Origin: Adiantum capillus-veneris
Taxonomy: Eukaryota; Streptophyta; Polypodiopsida; Polypodiales; Pteridaceae
Assembly (NCBI GenBank): GCA_014529385.2
Contig: CM043966.1
Location: 35,752,739-35,812,738, forward strand
Direction: 5' to 3'
DNA length: 60,000 bases
In this document: positions 35,348 through 47,374 of the stretch, one piece after another
Position numbering within the stretch: position 1 is the first letter of the stretch
Layout of the letters: every line of letters begins with the position of its first letter
Notes under the pieces: model-generated
Databases searched by the model: none
Seen by the model: the letters and a program-made list of their open reading frames with translations, nothing else
What the model was told of the DNA's origin: nothing
Translations under genes and position numbers: made by a program

Positions 35348-35519
35348 CAGACACGATTAAATTCATTCTTGGCTTTCTATGTCTGCTATTTTGTAGAAGT
35401 CCTTGAGAGAATTTCAAAAGTAACTAAATCTATTTATATATTTATTTTGCAATTGCATACAGCGACCCGAGTTACAAGAGTTAAAAAATAACACTAATCT
35501 TGCTATTATTTACCAAAAA

Positions 35520-36285
35520 TAGTTGTATTACAAAAAGATGGCATTACTTGAGTGACACAAAGGTAACAAGATGGAGCTTGTATTCATCGATTCCATCGTA
35601 GGGAAGATTAACAGGATCACAAAAAGGAGAAAACGCATTACAGAGGGTGAAGAAACTGAGAAATAAGACATTCCTAGTTCTCCAAGGAAGCATCTTTTGT
35701 GGGATGACCCTCCCAATGGACCAACACCTTCTGAACCATTTTGTGTAGCAGCTTCAGCTACTTCTCATGTCTAAAATTTACTCTCGCTCCATCCTCAGAC
35801 TCATCCTTAGTCTCAAGAATGGAGAATTGTTGATTTCGGTCATTAGTATCCAAGGCAGCATAAACATTGGCTTGTTCATCTAGCTCATCCTTTACTGAAA
35901 TGAAGTTTACGGTTGCTGATCTAGGTGGGTTGACGGTTGGCCCTTGAGCACAAAAATGAGTGGTAGGGGGATTTTGTGATTGGGTTAGGTTTCTTCCTCT
36001 TGCTCCAAGGTTTTTGAGTTGTTCCCGTTGATTGGAACGATTTTGAAAGTTAGTAGGGGTAGCCAAAAAATTGAGGTTATTTCCTTGTGGGCATTCGGCC
36101 TTCTTATGGCCAAATTCTAGGCATTTATAACAGTGAAAGTGCCTTCCACTTTGAGATCATTCACATGAACAAAATGCAGTGGAGACTCGGGTTGTACAAT
36201 TAGCTTCAATATAAATGGCACTTTGGGTGCTTTGGAGGGCTTATTGGGGTAGGAAGGGAGATCATGCTTCCTACTTGTTATAATA
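35520..36285 (-). pseudogene. Internally deleted gypsy remnant: zinc knuckle next to chromodomain-like tail
   Basis: On the minus strand a gag-type CCHC knuckle CYKCLEFGHKKAEC (about 36085-36126) is followed after about 110 codons (35758-36066) by VLVHWEGHPTKDASLEN (about 35672-35722). That looks like the chromodomain or chromo-like C-terminus of gypsy polyproteins, with the usual Trp replaced by Leu, then a stop. Everything that should lie between (protease, reverse transcriptase, RNase H, integrase) is missing, so the copy has lost its centre. Its right side is interrupted by the copia LTR at 36288. Confidence 0.6.
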
Positions 36286-36287
36286 CC

Positions 36288-36516
36288 TGTTGGAATTAGG
36301 GTTGCAAGAAAACACACACAGCTTGGAGAAAATGAAGGAAGCTCAAGGCACACAACAGAGAGTGCATTACTTAGTGTGCAATGAAAAGATAAGATAGCCC
36401 TAGAGTGATGGGCGCATATACAATGCACGTAGGAAAAAACCTCCTAGTAAGGGAAAAAATGCCTCAACTATCCTAAGTTTGTTCACTGACCTCACTACCA
36501 CATGTATATGGTAACA
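36288..36516 (-). repeat. 3' LTR of copia-2
   Basis: A short 229-bp LTR with TGTT...AACA ends, bordered by a purine tract on the element side. No second copy is found in the window. Confidence 0.75.
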
Positions 36517-36599
36517 AATCCCCCCTGGGAGTGATGCGGTGAATGAGAGTTGGCACATAGAGAATAGGAAAGTGCCATGTCCTAAGGACATGATCAATC

Positions 36600-39230
36600 C
36601 ACAAAGGGGAGTAAGCCCAAAGCTTTGCAAAAAGCTTTGAACTTCTCACGAGACAATGCCTTTGTGAAAAGATCTGCAAGGTTTTCCTACATTGGCACAT
36701 AAGCCAAGCTAATCTCTCCTGCTGAGAGCCTCTCCCTGACATAGTGTTAATGTACCTCAATGTGCTTTCTGCGAACATGAAAAATTGGGTTCCTCGCAAC
36801 TGCCAATGCGCTCTGATTGTCAGTGTTGATAGTGTTCCATTTAACACCCAAATCAGCTATAAGGCATCTGAGCCATACACACTCAATCGTAGCTAAGAAG
36901 ACTACCCGCTACTCAAGCTCACAACTAGAAGTGGCCACAGTAGGTTGCTTCTTGCTCAACCATGATATGTATGAAATGCCGAGATGAAACAAAAACCACT
37001 CATGGACACTTGCGTGTCAAAACAACGAGCCCAATTTGAGTCAAAAAAGCGTGTAAATTTGGTGGCAATGATCCCCCTTGAGATAAAACAAGCCAAGATG
37101 TAAAGTGCCACTCAAGTAGCAAAATCCTCTTGATAGCCTGCCAATGCTTAGACCCTGTGCCATGCATAAATTTACTGACATGTGAGATTACAAACTAAAT
37201 ATCGGGCCTTGTGTTGCATACATAAATAAGGTAGCCAACAATAGTTTGATAAAGATTGACATTGCAGCACACCAGTATCCTGAAGACACAATTTCAAACC
37301 TGTTTCCATGGGAGTGGCAATAGATTTGCAATCCTCAAGTCCAAAATTACATAGCAATGTCTCTATGTAACTTGTCTGACACAAGGCAATACCACCATCA
37401 CATTGCTTAAATTGTATACCCAAGTAATGATGCAACAACCCTAAATCTTTCATGTTGAAAGTAGCATTTAAATCAGCCTTAAATTCAGCCATATGTCTCT
37501 CATTTGGTCCAATGATCAGCAAATCATTCACATAGAGAACCACAAAGAGAAGTATGTCACTCTCACGCTTTACATACAATGTGCTTTCTATTGGACTGTT
37601 ACGAAATCCTTGTTTGAACAAATGAGTGTTAGCCTTCTCATACCAAGCACAAGGAGATTGATTCAACCCAACCCAAAGATTTCTTACATCTGCACACTTT
37701 ATCCTCTTGTCCTTTCTTGACAAAATTGCGAGGTTGTGCTACATAAACTTCCTCAAATATGTCACCATTCAAGAAAGGAGTAACGATGTCAGAATGATGT
37801 ACATCCAAACTAAAATGAGCTGCCAATGCACATAGAAAATGCACAGTAGTCATAAACAAGTGGGAGCAAAAGTCTCTTCATAATCTATGCCTTTCTGTTG
37901 TGCATAACCCTTTGCAACAAGTTGAGCCTTTTAGTGATCAGTCTCACCATCCGGCTTGAGCTTCAATTTGTAAACCCACTTCATACCAATGGCCTTTTTT
38001 CTAGGAGGTAAATCACATAAAGTCCATGTGTCATTTTCTATTAGTGCATCATGGCAATCATCCAATTTTTTGAATTTTGTGCTTCATCAAAAGACAGAGG
38101 TTCTTCAAAATCACATTAGCTAGACACGTCCAAAATATAACAGTTTGATGGATAAGATGCATGGCGAGAACTTGAACAAGTACAAATAGACAAAGGTACA
38201 TCCAATTCACTGTCACACAAAGTATGCACTAGCCATTTTGGCGCACCTCTAGCTTGCTCATTCTTAGCCCTTTCTTTATCAAGTACATCATGTACATTTG
38301 CATCAATAATAGGCTAATTTGTAAAATTTTCAGAAACCCCCATAGGCTGTACATTTGCCTCATTGGAATTTACATTCAAACTTTCACCATTGAAAAGAGG
38401 AAACAGAGTGTCATAAATGTCCTATGAGCTTACATTATAGTCTCTAGTACATGACATCAAGGGTTGAACAGAAGCTTCCACAACACAACATCCCGTGAAA
38501 CCAAAATACACTTTCTTTGCGGATTATACAACCTATAACCTTTGCTTTTAGCACTATAACCAACAAAAATACATTCGGCATTCTTCTCATCCAGTTTTTT
38601 GCAATGTGTTTATGGCACGAAAGTATATGCCAAACAACCAAAAACACACATGTGCTCAATAGAAGGCTTTCTATCAGGCCATGCTTCATAAGGAGTCATA
38701 GATTGCAAAGACTTTGTAGGACACTTGTTAAGTACATAAGTGCCACACATGATGGCCTCAAGCCAAAACAAATGTGGGAAAGCTTGAATTTTGACCATAC
38801 ATCGTGCCATTTTCGTAAGAGACCTGTTTTTCCTCTCATCAACACCATTTTGTTGAGGTGTATATGACATTCTACATTGGTGTTTTATCACACGACTCAT
38901 AAAAATGAACGAAGGGTACCCATATTACATTTTGAGACATTTTTAGTCATAGCCAAGAATTTCTTGAAGCACAAAAACACTTCGGACTTTGCCTTAAGCG
39001 GATGCACCCATGCATTCCTGGAGTAATCATAATGAAAGTCATGAAGTAAAGGTAATTGCCCAAGGATGGATTTTGCATGGGCCCACAAACATCACTATGC
39101 ACAAGTTGCAAGCTGCATGTGGCCCTAACTGAACCATCCTTTGGAAAATTTGAACGCTGCATCTTACCCAAAATACAACCTTCACAAACATGTTTGACAT
39201 GTCCTTCAAGAGGCGGCAAAGAAGCAACGG
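36600..39230 (-). pseudogene. Copia-2 integrase-RT-RNase H, broken
   Basis: Integrase: zinc-binding end CEGCILGKMQRSNF (about 39145-39190), core LVHSDVCGPMQNPSLGNYLY (about 39045-39105) and YTPQQNGVDERKNRSLTKMA (about 38810-38870). Reverse transcriptase has NQSPCAWYEK (about 37630-37660) and an active site reading LYVNDLL instead of LYVDDLL (about 37515-37535), followed by MKDLGLLHHYLGIQF. RNase H (about 36600-36850) is shifted and stopped. Several frameshifts and stops separate these blocks, and the Asp to Asn change in the catalytic YVDD would by itself abolish reverse transcription. Confidence 0.85.
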
Positions 39231-39235
39231 GGGGG

Positions 39236-39810
39236 GGTTTGCTATGTATAAATTGTGTATACTCATGCTTTCAAGGACTATTTAAAACTCCTTATCTGTG
39301 AATTTGTGACAAATAAAATACACCCTTTTCCTTTTCAATATGTTAATTTTTCTCCCAATTTTCTTTTAAAGTACCCTTTTGTATGTGAAATTGTGAGAAA
39401 AAAGACATCAATGCCCTACACAATATTCCAAACACCCTTTGATATAAGGAAATGTTGAATCATATAAGCCCACATAGGGTAATTTTCCCCATCCAATCTA
39501 TCCTCAGCAGCAACAACAAACATCTTGAACACATCTGTGTTGTTGTCAATCATGACAAATGTTGCACCTCATGTGAAAACTGCCTGAAAAGAGGAGAAAC
39601 AAAGCGGGAACAACACGTGCTGTAAAGCACAAACCGTGGAAGACTACAAGGGACATGTTATGCAAAAAACAACACTGATAGAAATTCTACACAAAATGAC
39701 AAAATAGCATGTGCAATACTGCTTATAGTGGAAACGGAGGCCGAAATGAGCCCAAATGAAAATTTTGAGTAGACCAAAGCTCCACAAGCTTTCTTGAAGT
39801 ATTTGTCAAC
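39236..39810. other. Unassigned stretch between two copia fragments
   Basis: Begins with a run of G (39229-39237). No domain recognised. It separates copia-2 (minus) from a copia protease fragment (plus). Confidence 0.4.
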
Positions 39811-40266
39811 TTGTTGATGCTTGTCAAAGCTCACAAAAATTATAGTTGTGCAGATTCACACGTGTGGTATTTTGACAGTGGTGCTACAAAGCATACTACC
39901 TCACATCGTGATTTGTTTACCTCTCTTGAGTCAGTCCCTCATGAGAATTCAGTCACTTGTGCCAACAACGTCTCTTATCCAATTCAGGGAGCTGGAAAGA
40001 TTGTGCTTACTGCTACAAATGGAAATTCTTTCACACTTGTTGATGCATTGTATGTACCTTGGATCAAGAAGAATCTTTTGTTTGTATCTGCACTTGATAG
40101 ACTTGTTCTTGTAGTTAAATTTGTGGATGACATATGTATAATACATGATCTCAGTTTTGGTGATGAAATTGTTGCATCTGGCATTTTATGCCATGGGCTT
40201 CTCACTTTGTATGACAAGTGTGGCCAAAATTTTGCAAATGCTATTGTGGATTCATTTGTGCTATGA
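39811..40266 (+). pseudogene. Copia protease fragment, opposite orientation to copia-2
   Basis: About 150 codons reading WYFDSGATKHTTSHRDLF (catalytic D-S-G at about 39874-39882). A later YPIQGAGKIVLT...LVDALYVPWIKKNLLFVSAL segment (to about 40100) gives the copia protease and the start of the pre-integrase region. This is the part missing from the neighbouring copia-2 element, but it lies on the other strand. It has no gag, no LTR and ends at a TGA. Confidence 0.8.
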
Positions 40267-40269
40267 TTG

Positions 40270-40532
40270 TTCAGTTGTACTTTGATGCGAACGTCCATTC
40301 CATCTAACCATTCATCATCTGTTGACACTGCATCTTTCTGCAATTCCCATAGTCGTTCATCTAGTTCCAGAGTGTTGATGGGAATAGGTATTTGTTGATT
40401 CTTGACAGCATCTTTTCTTTTGAGTACCCAAAGCCGAGCTTCCTCTTGGGCTTCATCAATAACCTGTTGTTGTTTTATATTTCGTTGCTTAGCTGTATGC
40501 ATCCTTTCTAGCAATCCATTGGCTAGTGGCAA
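40270..40532 (-). pseudogene. Coding-like fragment, unknown
   Basis: The minus strand reads LANGLLERMHTAKQRNIKQQ and continues VIDEAQEEARLWVLKRKDAV...LDERLWELQKDAV. It is strongly charged and helical, and stays open until it meets the antisense of the copia fragment. The composition suggests a real protein segment, possibly gag-like, but I do not recognise it. Confidence 0.35.
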
Positions 40533-41385
40533 ATTGTACTTCTTTATCGAGTAAATGTAGTCAATTATTCTACGTCCAAGAAAGCAAGAAGTCAGTCTTT
40601 GACAGCAGGATAGCGACTATTAAAGGATGCAACAAGAACCCAACACGAACATTGGGAGTAGTCAACTTAAATGTGATAGTACATGGATGTTCATGCCCTC
40701 ATCAATTTGTCTGCTTACCAGATGAACACATGAATGAGACAATGATTCTTGGAATCTCATGGATGCGGACATACAAGGTAGTACCAAATTGGGATACCAA
40801 TCAGCTCAAGCTATCACCTAAAGGTAGACAACTCATTGTTCCAATTGCACCAAGCAAAGAGGAATGGAAAGGAGGTTACCAATAGATCAAACCACAAAGC
40901 AATCAATTCCATCCTATCCACAAGAAAATGCTACAAGTAGCATGCAAGGAGATATGCAAATTTGGGTACAAAAATCACAGCTTAAGGACAAGCCGATTCG
41001 AATCTGGGTGCCCAAAACATCATCTACAGTACCAAAGATCGTTACAAGGTTAAAGACACAAAGAGGAGCATCTTCAAATAGGGAACCTAATACAAAATGG
41101 ATCTGGAAGAAAAAAGAGCACTTATCTTCTCTGCAAACTGTAAAATCGATGAGGCAATGGAGAGTTAAATCTCAAAAAACTCTACCAATACATTTGGACC
41201 AAAGCAAACCACGATACCAATGGCGGGAAAAAGCTCGACAACAACCATTATTGATATCAACAGCTCAAGAAATTAGCATGCCAAAGCATCCTAATGGTAC
41301 AATCAAGCGAAGACACACAAGCTACAAGATTTTCTCTTTGGAAGACAGCAAAAGAAAACCTCGACATCAGAAACCCTTGAGTTAA
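40526..41385 (+). pseudogene. Retropepsin-like fragment followed by basic, Trp-rich tail
   Basis: 40526-40885 contains VVNLNVIVHG...HQFVCLPDEHMNETMILGISWMRTYKVVPNWD, resembling the C-terminal half of a gypsy aspartic protease (the ILG-x-x-W signature). The catalytic D-S/T-G half is not present. An overlapping frame, 40864-41385, encodes about 170 residues rich in Lys, Arg, Gln and Trp with a loose repeat (IRIWVPK, TKWIWKK, RQWRVK, RYQWREK), a type of basic tail I cannot place. It ends at TAA; a purine-rich stretch (about 41517-41541) follows. Confidence 0.5.
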
Positions 41386-41726
41386 TTACTCAAGATCCAA
41401 CTCTTGCACACCATAATGGTTTTAACTGCATTGATCTTCAAAGCATGGTAGAACCAACCAAAGCTATGCATAGACAGGATTGTTCAACCCATGCACACAG
41501 TCGTCCCGAAGTACGCCATTTAGGAGGGGTGGAAGGAACTAAGTAATTAAGGGCAATGTTTGAAGAGGGAGGAAAAAGTTTAAGTTATCGTGTGATTTTT
41601 TGCAAAATTACCTAATAATGCCCTTACAAATCATCAACAGGGGAATTTTAACTGATAACATCTCCCCAATGAGTGTAAATAATGTATATACTATGATAAA
41701 AGCATTAAAAAATGGTATATTAGGAC
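41386..41726. other. Unassigned stretch
   Basis: Purine-rich AGGAGGGGTGGAAGGAAC at about 41523-41540 may be the polypurine tract of the element represented at 40526-41385. No LTR was identified after it. Confidence 0.3.
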
Positions 41727-41730
41727 TTAA

Positions 41731-43039
41731 CACTAGGTTGGTAACCTAACAGGACATAAAAGTGTCATTTCAGGGTTTTGAAAAAAAACCTCCAATACCA
41801 TAGTAGATCCACTCATTTTGTAAAATCCTTTCATGAGGTTATAGTTCAAGGCCTACTACACATGGAAATAATAAGAAACTTGTAAAAGTTCTCATCTTTT
41901 GGTCACACCAAGCCTCCAAAGTTGATGGACCAGTGCATTTTCATCAAAATAGTCATTTCTTACGTTTTGTTGCATAAAATTAAGATTAGGGATTTTTGTA
42001 GGACTTGAGATAAATTCGCGACTTAACTTCAATGGGTTGGTGATCAGAACATATGGTTGCTTCTCACTCACTATTTTTTGTTTTGCCAAAATAAATAGGT
42101 ACAAAAAAGTTGAATTTTTATCATTCTGCAAACCTATCATCAAACTTGTTTCTATAGCCACGCTCAATACAAATAATATATGCATGTTTTCTTAGTTCCC
42201 TATTGTCCTTTATGTTCATAAGAAGCCATGGAGCATGTCAAAAGAATAATACATTTCTTACCAAGGGGAATCTTGGGGACAAAGATGAAGTGTTAAATAC
42301 AGCAAACATGAAAAAACTGGGTTCAACATTATGAGTTGTAGAATCCATAGAAACTATTCAATCTAGCCAAATTTGATCCTTATGACTAGATATGGTTACT
42401 ACCTACAAAATGCATGTAGTTGTCATAGGAAACTAACAATATTGAAAAAGCTATGCTTGATATACTAGAATGTTTTGTCTTCTTCTATAATTGAAAAAAT
42501 CAACCATCGTTGTGTACTATGCAAAATAGGGTATTAGGTGCCCCAAAACTCAAGGAATATTAGCTTTATGTTACAATATGCAACATAGAAAATCAAAAAT
42601 GCATTTGGATATCATGAAATCCACCAAAAAAATCTTAGAAGAGCTAAAATTGGCTAAAAAACAGGATTTTACAATTTTTGTAATTTGGTCATAACTTACA
42701 ACTTTAATATTTATTTCTCCCTAGAAGCATCAGGACATGTTGAGGACTACTAAAGATAGTTCTCTAGCATTATAGACCTCACAAACATGAATTCTAGAGT
42801 GGTATAGTTGCAAAAAGTTGAAAAAAGCCAAAAACAGGACCCGTTTTTTCACACAGTTTAGGTTGTGAAATGTTGTGCAAGGACAATGTTAAAGATGGAA
42901 TTGATATTCCAAAAAAATGTCGAGTAGATAGCACCTCAAAATCCATTTTGAAACTCTTGACATAATTCAAGGAAAATGGTCACTTAACAGGACATAAAAG
43001 TGTCCCAGGACATAAAAGTGTCCCATTACCAACCTAGTG
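41731..43039. mobile_element. TIR element flanked by TTAA, 1.3 kb, non-autonomous
   Basis: The left end CACTAGGTTGGTAA (41731-41744) and the right end TTACCAACCTAGTG (43026-43039) are perfect 14-bp inverted repeats. TTAA lies directly outside both (41727-41730 and 43040-43043). Just inside, the motif GGACATAAAAGTGTC occurs once on the left (41751-41765) and twice in tandem on the right (about 42986-43021), in the same orientation. Each copy can form a small hairpin (GGACA/TGTCC). The AT-rich interior has no transposase or long frame. TTAA duplication is the hallmark of piggyBac-type elements. CACTA-type ends would predict a 3-bp duplication, which does not match here. Confidence 0.75.
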
Positions 43040-43043
43040 TTAA

Positions 43044-43886
43044 AAATGGAGAAATCCAACAAAAAAAAATAAAGCTGTGTTTTTCAATAGAGTTTCTTAA
43101 TTATTGTATTTTCACTTTACTTTTTTAGCGCATTTTGTTACTTTCTTTGTTTTTTAATAGACAGGTCAAAAATTAATAATAAATAGCAAATGAGCTCAGA
43201 TGGAAAAGCCGGCACTGAAATTCGAGCAGTAGAAGGGTGGCTAGGCTCAATCCAAATTCATTTAGGCCCCTCGCTAAACTTCATAAGTTGGTGAAGAGGG
43301 AAAACTGAACACATGACGACACCAGATTAATTTTCTGGACTCATCCCAGCGTGGGGTGTCCATTTTTGAGAGAGAACGCTATTTCTTCTTCATTAAATGA
43401 ACTACAATGTGTGAGTAGTGGGTGCAGGTGGCACAAGGGGTACTAGGTGTTGGGGTATTGTGTCGACGACAATTACGATGATGATGACGATGACGACCAA
43501 CTCGTGGCGACCTGGCCTTCACTGCTGCGGGTGAAACTCTTGGCTATCAGTCGGTTCACATTGGCCATACAAGATACGCTAATGATAAAATAGACAAGGT
43601 GGACAGGCACAAAAAATTTCAATCAAATTGGCATATGGAAGCAGGAAGCTAAATTAGGCGGCCAAGGCCTACTTTTGCAGAATTCTTGCAGAATGAGCTA
43701 CAGGAATCCAATTGAGGAAATTTTTGAGTCTAACATTGATTTCACGGCCTAGTAGGACTAGTAGGGGAATTTGGGGAAAAATGGTTCAGGAAGCCCGAGT
43801 ATAGATATCCAAAGTAGTCTAAAATCACCTCATTTCCACTTGGCACCCTTGGAGAGAGAGCTTTTGACCTTCTTCGCGCGTGATTT
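43044..43886. other. Unassigned stretch upstream of the coiled-coil frame
   Basis: No gene recognised. It includes a GATGATGATGACGATGACGA microsatellite-like stretch near 43480. It could be the 5' untranslated or leader region of the element at 43887-47340. Confidence 0.3.
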
Positions 43887-46800
43887 TTGGAGTCCATAGT
43901 CGCTCGTCTCACACGAGACATGAGGGGAGCAATGCAAGCTGCGGAGAAGGCCAAGAAAAGGGTATCCCAAAAAGAAAAGCTGCAAGAGTTGCCACCCTAC
44001 CAACTGGACCCCAGTTCAGTAAAGATAAGGAATGCAACATATTTATCCAGAGAACAGCTTGAGGAAAACAATACAACAAATTTCACAGGCAGGTTCAAAA
44101 GTGAAGAAGGACATCAAGTAGAGCTGCAACTACTACGGAAAGAGATCTATGATGCCGCGGCAAAGCCAAACACAAAGGAGGCCAACAGAAGGCTCGGCTC
44201 GGCCTCAGAGAATTCTACAACGAGGAACCGTGTGGAGTTGACTTCCAGAAAGCCTATGAGATCTTGTCTACCATTAAGGAAGATGGATCAGCCCAAATTA
44301 CTGACCAACAAGGGCAGAAAGACAAAGTAGTGATCACAAAGGAAATTGTGACCGAGGCTCTCAAGTTGCCAACAGAAGGGATGACAATGAGGACCCGTGA
44401 CAGCAGGCACCTTCACCAAGGAGATTGCTGCAGCAACCTTTGCTGACCTCATGCATAAGCAAGTGGAAGGACCAGCACGGTTGTATCACCAGAACTTTCA
44501 CTTTCTAGCAAAGAGACCACCAAGGTACACAACACCTAATCATGCAGTTGCGACTACATTCACACAAGTGTTGAAGTCGACAACCAGGCAGCCGATTGAT
44601 CACGCACAGTATGTGCTATCAACACTAAAGGGCACCAAAAAAGAAGGTAAAATCACGTATTTGGGTTCACTCGAGGTATTGACAAGAATAGCATACCATG
44701 CTATTGGCATGGCAAGCAATTTTCCGCTTGCCCCAGATCAGAACACATGGATTGTGTCTACACAGCCATCTCCAAGAACCACCCGCTCGACAAACAGAGT
44801 TTACAAATCTGATGAAGAGTCTGCAAAAATCTCTCATAAAGCACATAGTAATGAAATCTCAGACAATGTGGAAAGGCGAGCCAGAATAGAAGAGATGAAG
44901 AAAAAAGCAGTGGCTGCACACCAAGAGGAACCTCAATAGAAGAAGGTGAGGTTTGAAAGAGAGAAACATACTTACGAAAGAAGGCGCCAAGCCGCAGGTG
45001 AGGACCCGGAAAAGTGGGTTCCTAAAGAGATAAGGGGTCCCGGAACCAAGAACCCTGCAAGGAAAGAAGCAGAGGACCCTGCAGATTTTCTTGAAAGATT
45101 GTATGTAGAAGCAGAAGCACTAAAGCTAAAAGAAGCTCAAGAGGTGGAAAGAAAAGCTCAAGAAGATGCAGCAAAATAGCAAAGACAAGCGGAGGCAACG
45201 GAACAGAGTGAGACACAACACGACCAAGTAGATATGTCTCCAAAGCACACCTCACCTGCTACGACCACAGACCACCCAATGCCAAGCCCTCCCCCTTCAC
45301 CAATAGTTAGACTCACTGAGGGCGAGGAAGCCAAAAAAAAGGAGCCTGAACCACAGGAGGTAGCAAGTTTTGAGCAACCCAAGGCAAAAGAAATAGAGGC
45401 CACCCTTCTACAACCACCCAACAAGAAACGGCACGAGCATCCACGAATCCTCAAGAAGCAGAAGCAACCAAGGCAATCGTACAACCTCAAGGAGAGGTAG
45501 AAACCTCGACGCAACCACAAGAAACCACAACCCACCCAAGGAGACACACAAAAAGACTGTTGAAACATCTAAATAACCTATAGAGCATGAAGATTGGTAG
45601 ACGAATGACAAAGTCATCCTGCAAGTTAATGAATATGCCAAGCAGATGAGGGAGATGACTGAGAAAATGTGAACACTTAGCCACAGTGCTAAGGCTAGAG
45701 AATTGGAGATGGTCATCGACGCTCTCCAAAGAGAGCTAGAGGATAGGATGAATGTCATCACAGATCTGCAAAGACAAATCCAAGAGTGAGAACTGAAGCT
45801 GAACAACACCAGTTGGCCAAAGAGAAACAACAAAAGGAAATGGAGGAACTGGGTGAACTTCTCATGAAGTTATCAGGTGCCTGCAAGACCAAAGACCAAC
45901 AACTGACAAAGGTAACCAATGAACTCTTAACCACAACTCTGTCAGTACAAGAGATCCAAGTGCAGCTAAACGTAGCGAATGCTTCACTGCAATATTCAAA
46001 GCAAAGGATCAATGATCAGGCAACCTTTTTGCGACAGATAAGGAAAAATCCCGTAGTTACCTCGATCAAAGGTACAAATGAAGTATAAAAGGCTTTAAAA
46101 AAGAAGAACAAGGGTCTCGAGCTAGAGCTAAAGCTAGAGCAGTCCCAATGAAGAGACCTTGTAGTAGTGCGGGTACAAAGAGAAGAACAGTTGCTCAAGG
46201 AGATAGCAGAGCTAAAGAGAGCCAATCAACTGCTGCGAGACAGACAGTCAGAGACACAAGAAGAAGCTGGTACCTCGGAGCAACGAAGCATTGAAATCCA
46301 CTTAGTCTCTTTTGCTGAGATGGAACCACAGCCGACAGAAGGGCTAGGACAAGAAGAAGACTTTTAGGTACCACTAACGGATGCTGAGCAAGTGCCAATG
46401 GTCCAGGTATCTAAAGCTCAAGAAGATGCACTTAAGGAGCAGGTTGCTCAAGAGACATATGAACAATGGAAAGCAGTGATGGATTGGGAGTTGAGGGTTC
46501 TCCATTCAGTCAACATCACTCAACTCACTCCCAACCAAATGAATGCACAATGGCATCAACAATCATTGCCATATCATTTGATGAAGGTAGAGCTGCTACA
46601 AGTCAAGGAAAGATTATACAAATACATGCAGACAGAAGGCACATAGGAAGTCCACCCCAAGTGGAGAAAGAGCTGCCTGAATAAGCATCCACGATATTTG
46701 ATTCTATTCACAAGAGCACCTGCGGCCCTTCAGAAAGACCCAACCTTTTGTCCTGTACCACAGGTAAGGACATGGCAAGCACATAAAGCACTGAATAAGA

Positions 46801-47340
46801 AGTGACCTACATGGCTCAACTATCCAAGGTTTCCAGCACCAAAAAAGGGAATATTGATAGAGGAATACATGGTGAAAACCCTAACGGGTGCCATGACATT
46901 CTTCAAAAGTCTCCCTGATCTCTCATGTGCCATGCCCTACAAAATTTGCCGAATGCTGCTCACATGCATTGAAGCTTTTCACGAGCCAAAGTAAGCAAGA
47001 GCACTGTGGATGTCATTCCTCAAGGAGAATAAGGGTCTTTGCTACAACCTAAGCAGCCAACCTTCCGAAGAAGTCCTTTATGGCTTCTACGCTTGATGCA
47101 TGTTCTTGCCTTCTAGCAATATGTTGCGTTTGAGGAAGCGTTCTATACAGGGTTCTTCACTTGGCGAACGAAGATTTTTGGGCTAGTGATCAATAACCTA
47201 ACCTCCAAATTTGTTGGCTACTCAGCCATTGAGCTCAAAAACAGGGTCACCATACAGTTCTTGCAGAGAAAGAAGACTCAGATACGAGAAGGCACTCTAC
47301 GCGCTTAAAGACCGCCTCACCAGCCGTCAACCCGAAGATT
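43887..47340 (+). pseudogene. Degenerate long frame of an unidentified retroelement: globular N-part and long coiled coil
   Basis: A series of plus-strand blocks in consistent order spans about 3.4 kb. Residues around 44190-44380 (REFYNEEPCGVDFQKAYEIL) and 44400-44700 (GTFTKEIAAATFADLMHKQV and following) form an apparently globular domain resembling the plant transposon-protein regions often linked to retroelements. This is inference. From about 44870 to 46370 the sequence is highly charged, with long Glu/Lys/Gln heptads (coiled coil) and a Pro/Ser/Thr-rich interval at 45235-45310. A final block (about 46650-47300) contains AMTFFKSLPDLSCAMPYKIC. Stops are mostly TAG and TGA, with frameshifts near 44195 and 44395. 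No protease, polymerase or integrase is present. Confidence 0.5.
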
Positions 47341-47374
47341 AATTCAACCCATAAATCTGTGTCAAGGGACGACA

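Larger units (their letters stand above)
36288..39235 (-). mobile_element. 5'-truncated Ty1/copia element (copia-2)
   Basis: The 3' LTR is 36288-36516 (229 bp, TGTTGGAATTAGG...GGTAACA in plus sense), with the purine tract beside it at 36517-36526 (minus AGGGGGGATT). Upstream on the minus strand come RNase H (about 36600-36850), reverse transcriptase (37172-37850) and integrase (38610-39219). The sequence ends abruptly near 39235 at a run of G inside the region before integrase. Gag, protease, 5' LTR and primer site are absent. It is unrelated to copia-1 by LTR sequence. Confidence 0.85.

Noticed and set aside
41731-43039. Calling the TTAA-flanked element a CACTA transposon because its ends start CACTA
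   Set aside because: The 3-bp flanks are TAA and TTA, not a duplication, and the CACTA family's usual end extension and subterminal repeats are absent.
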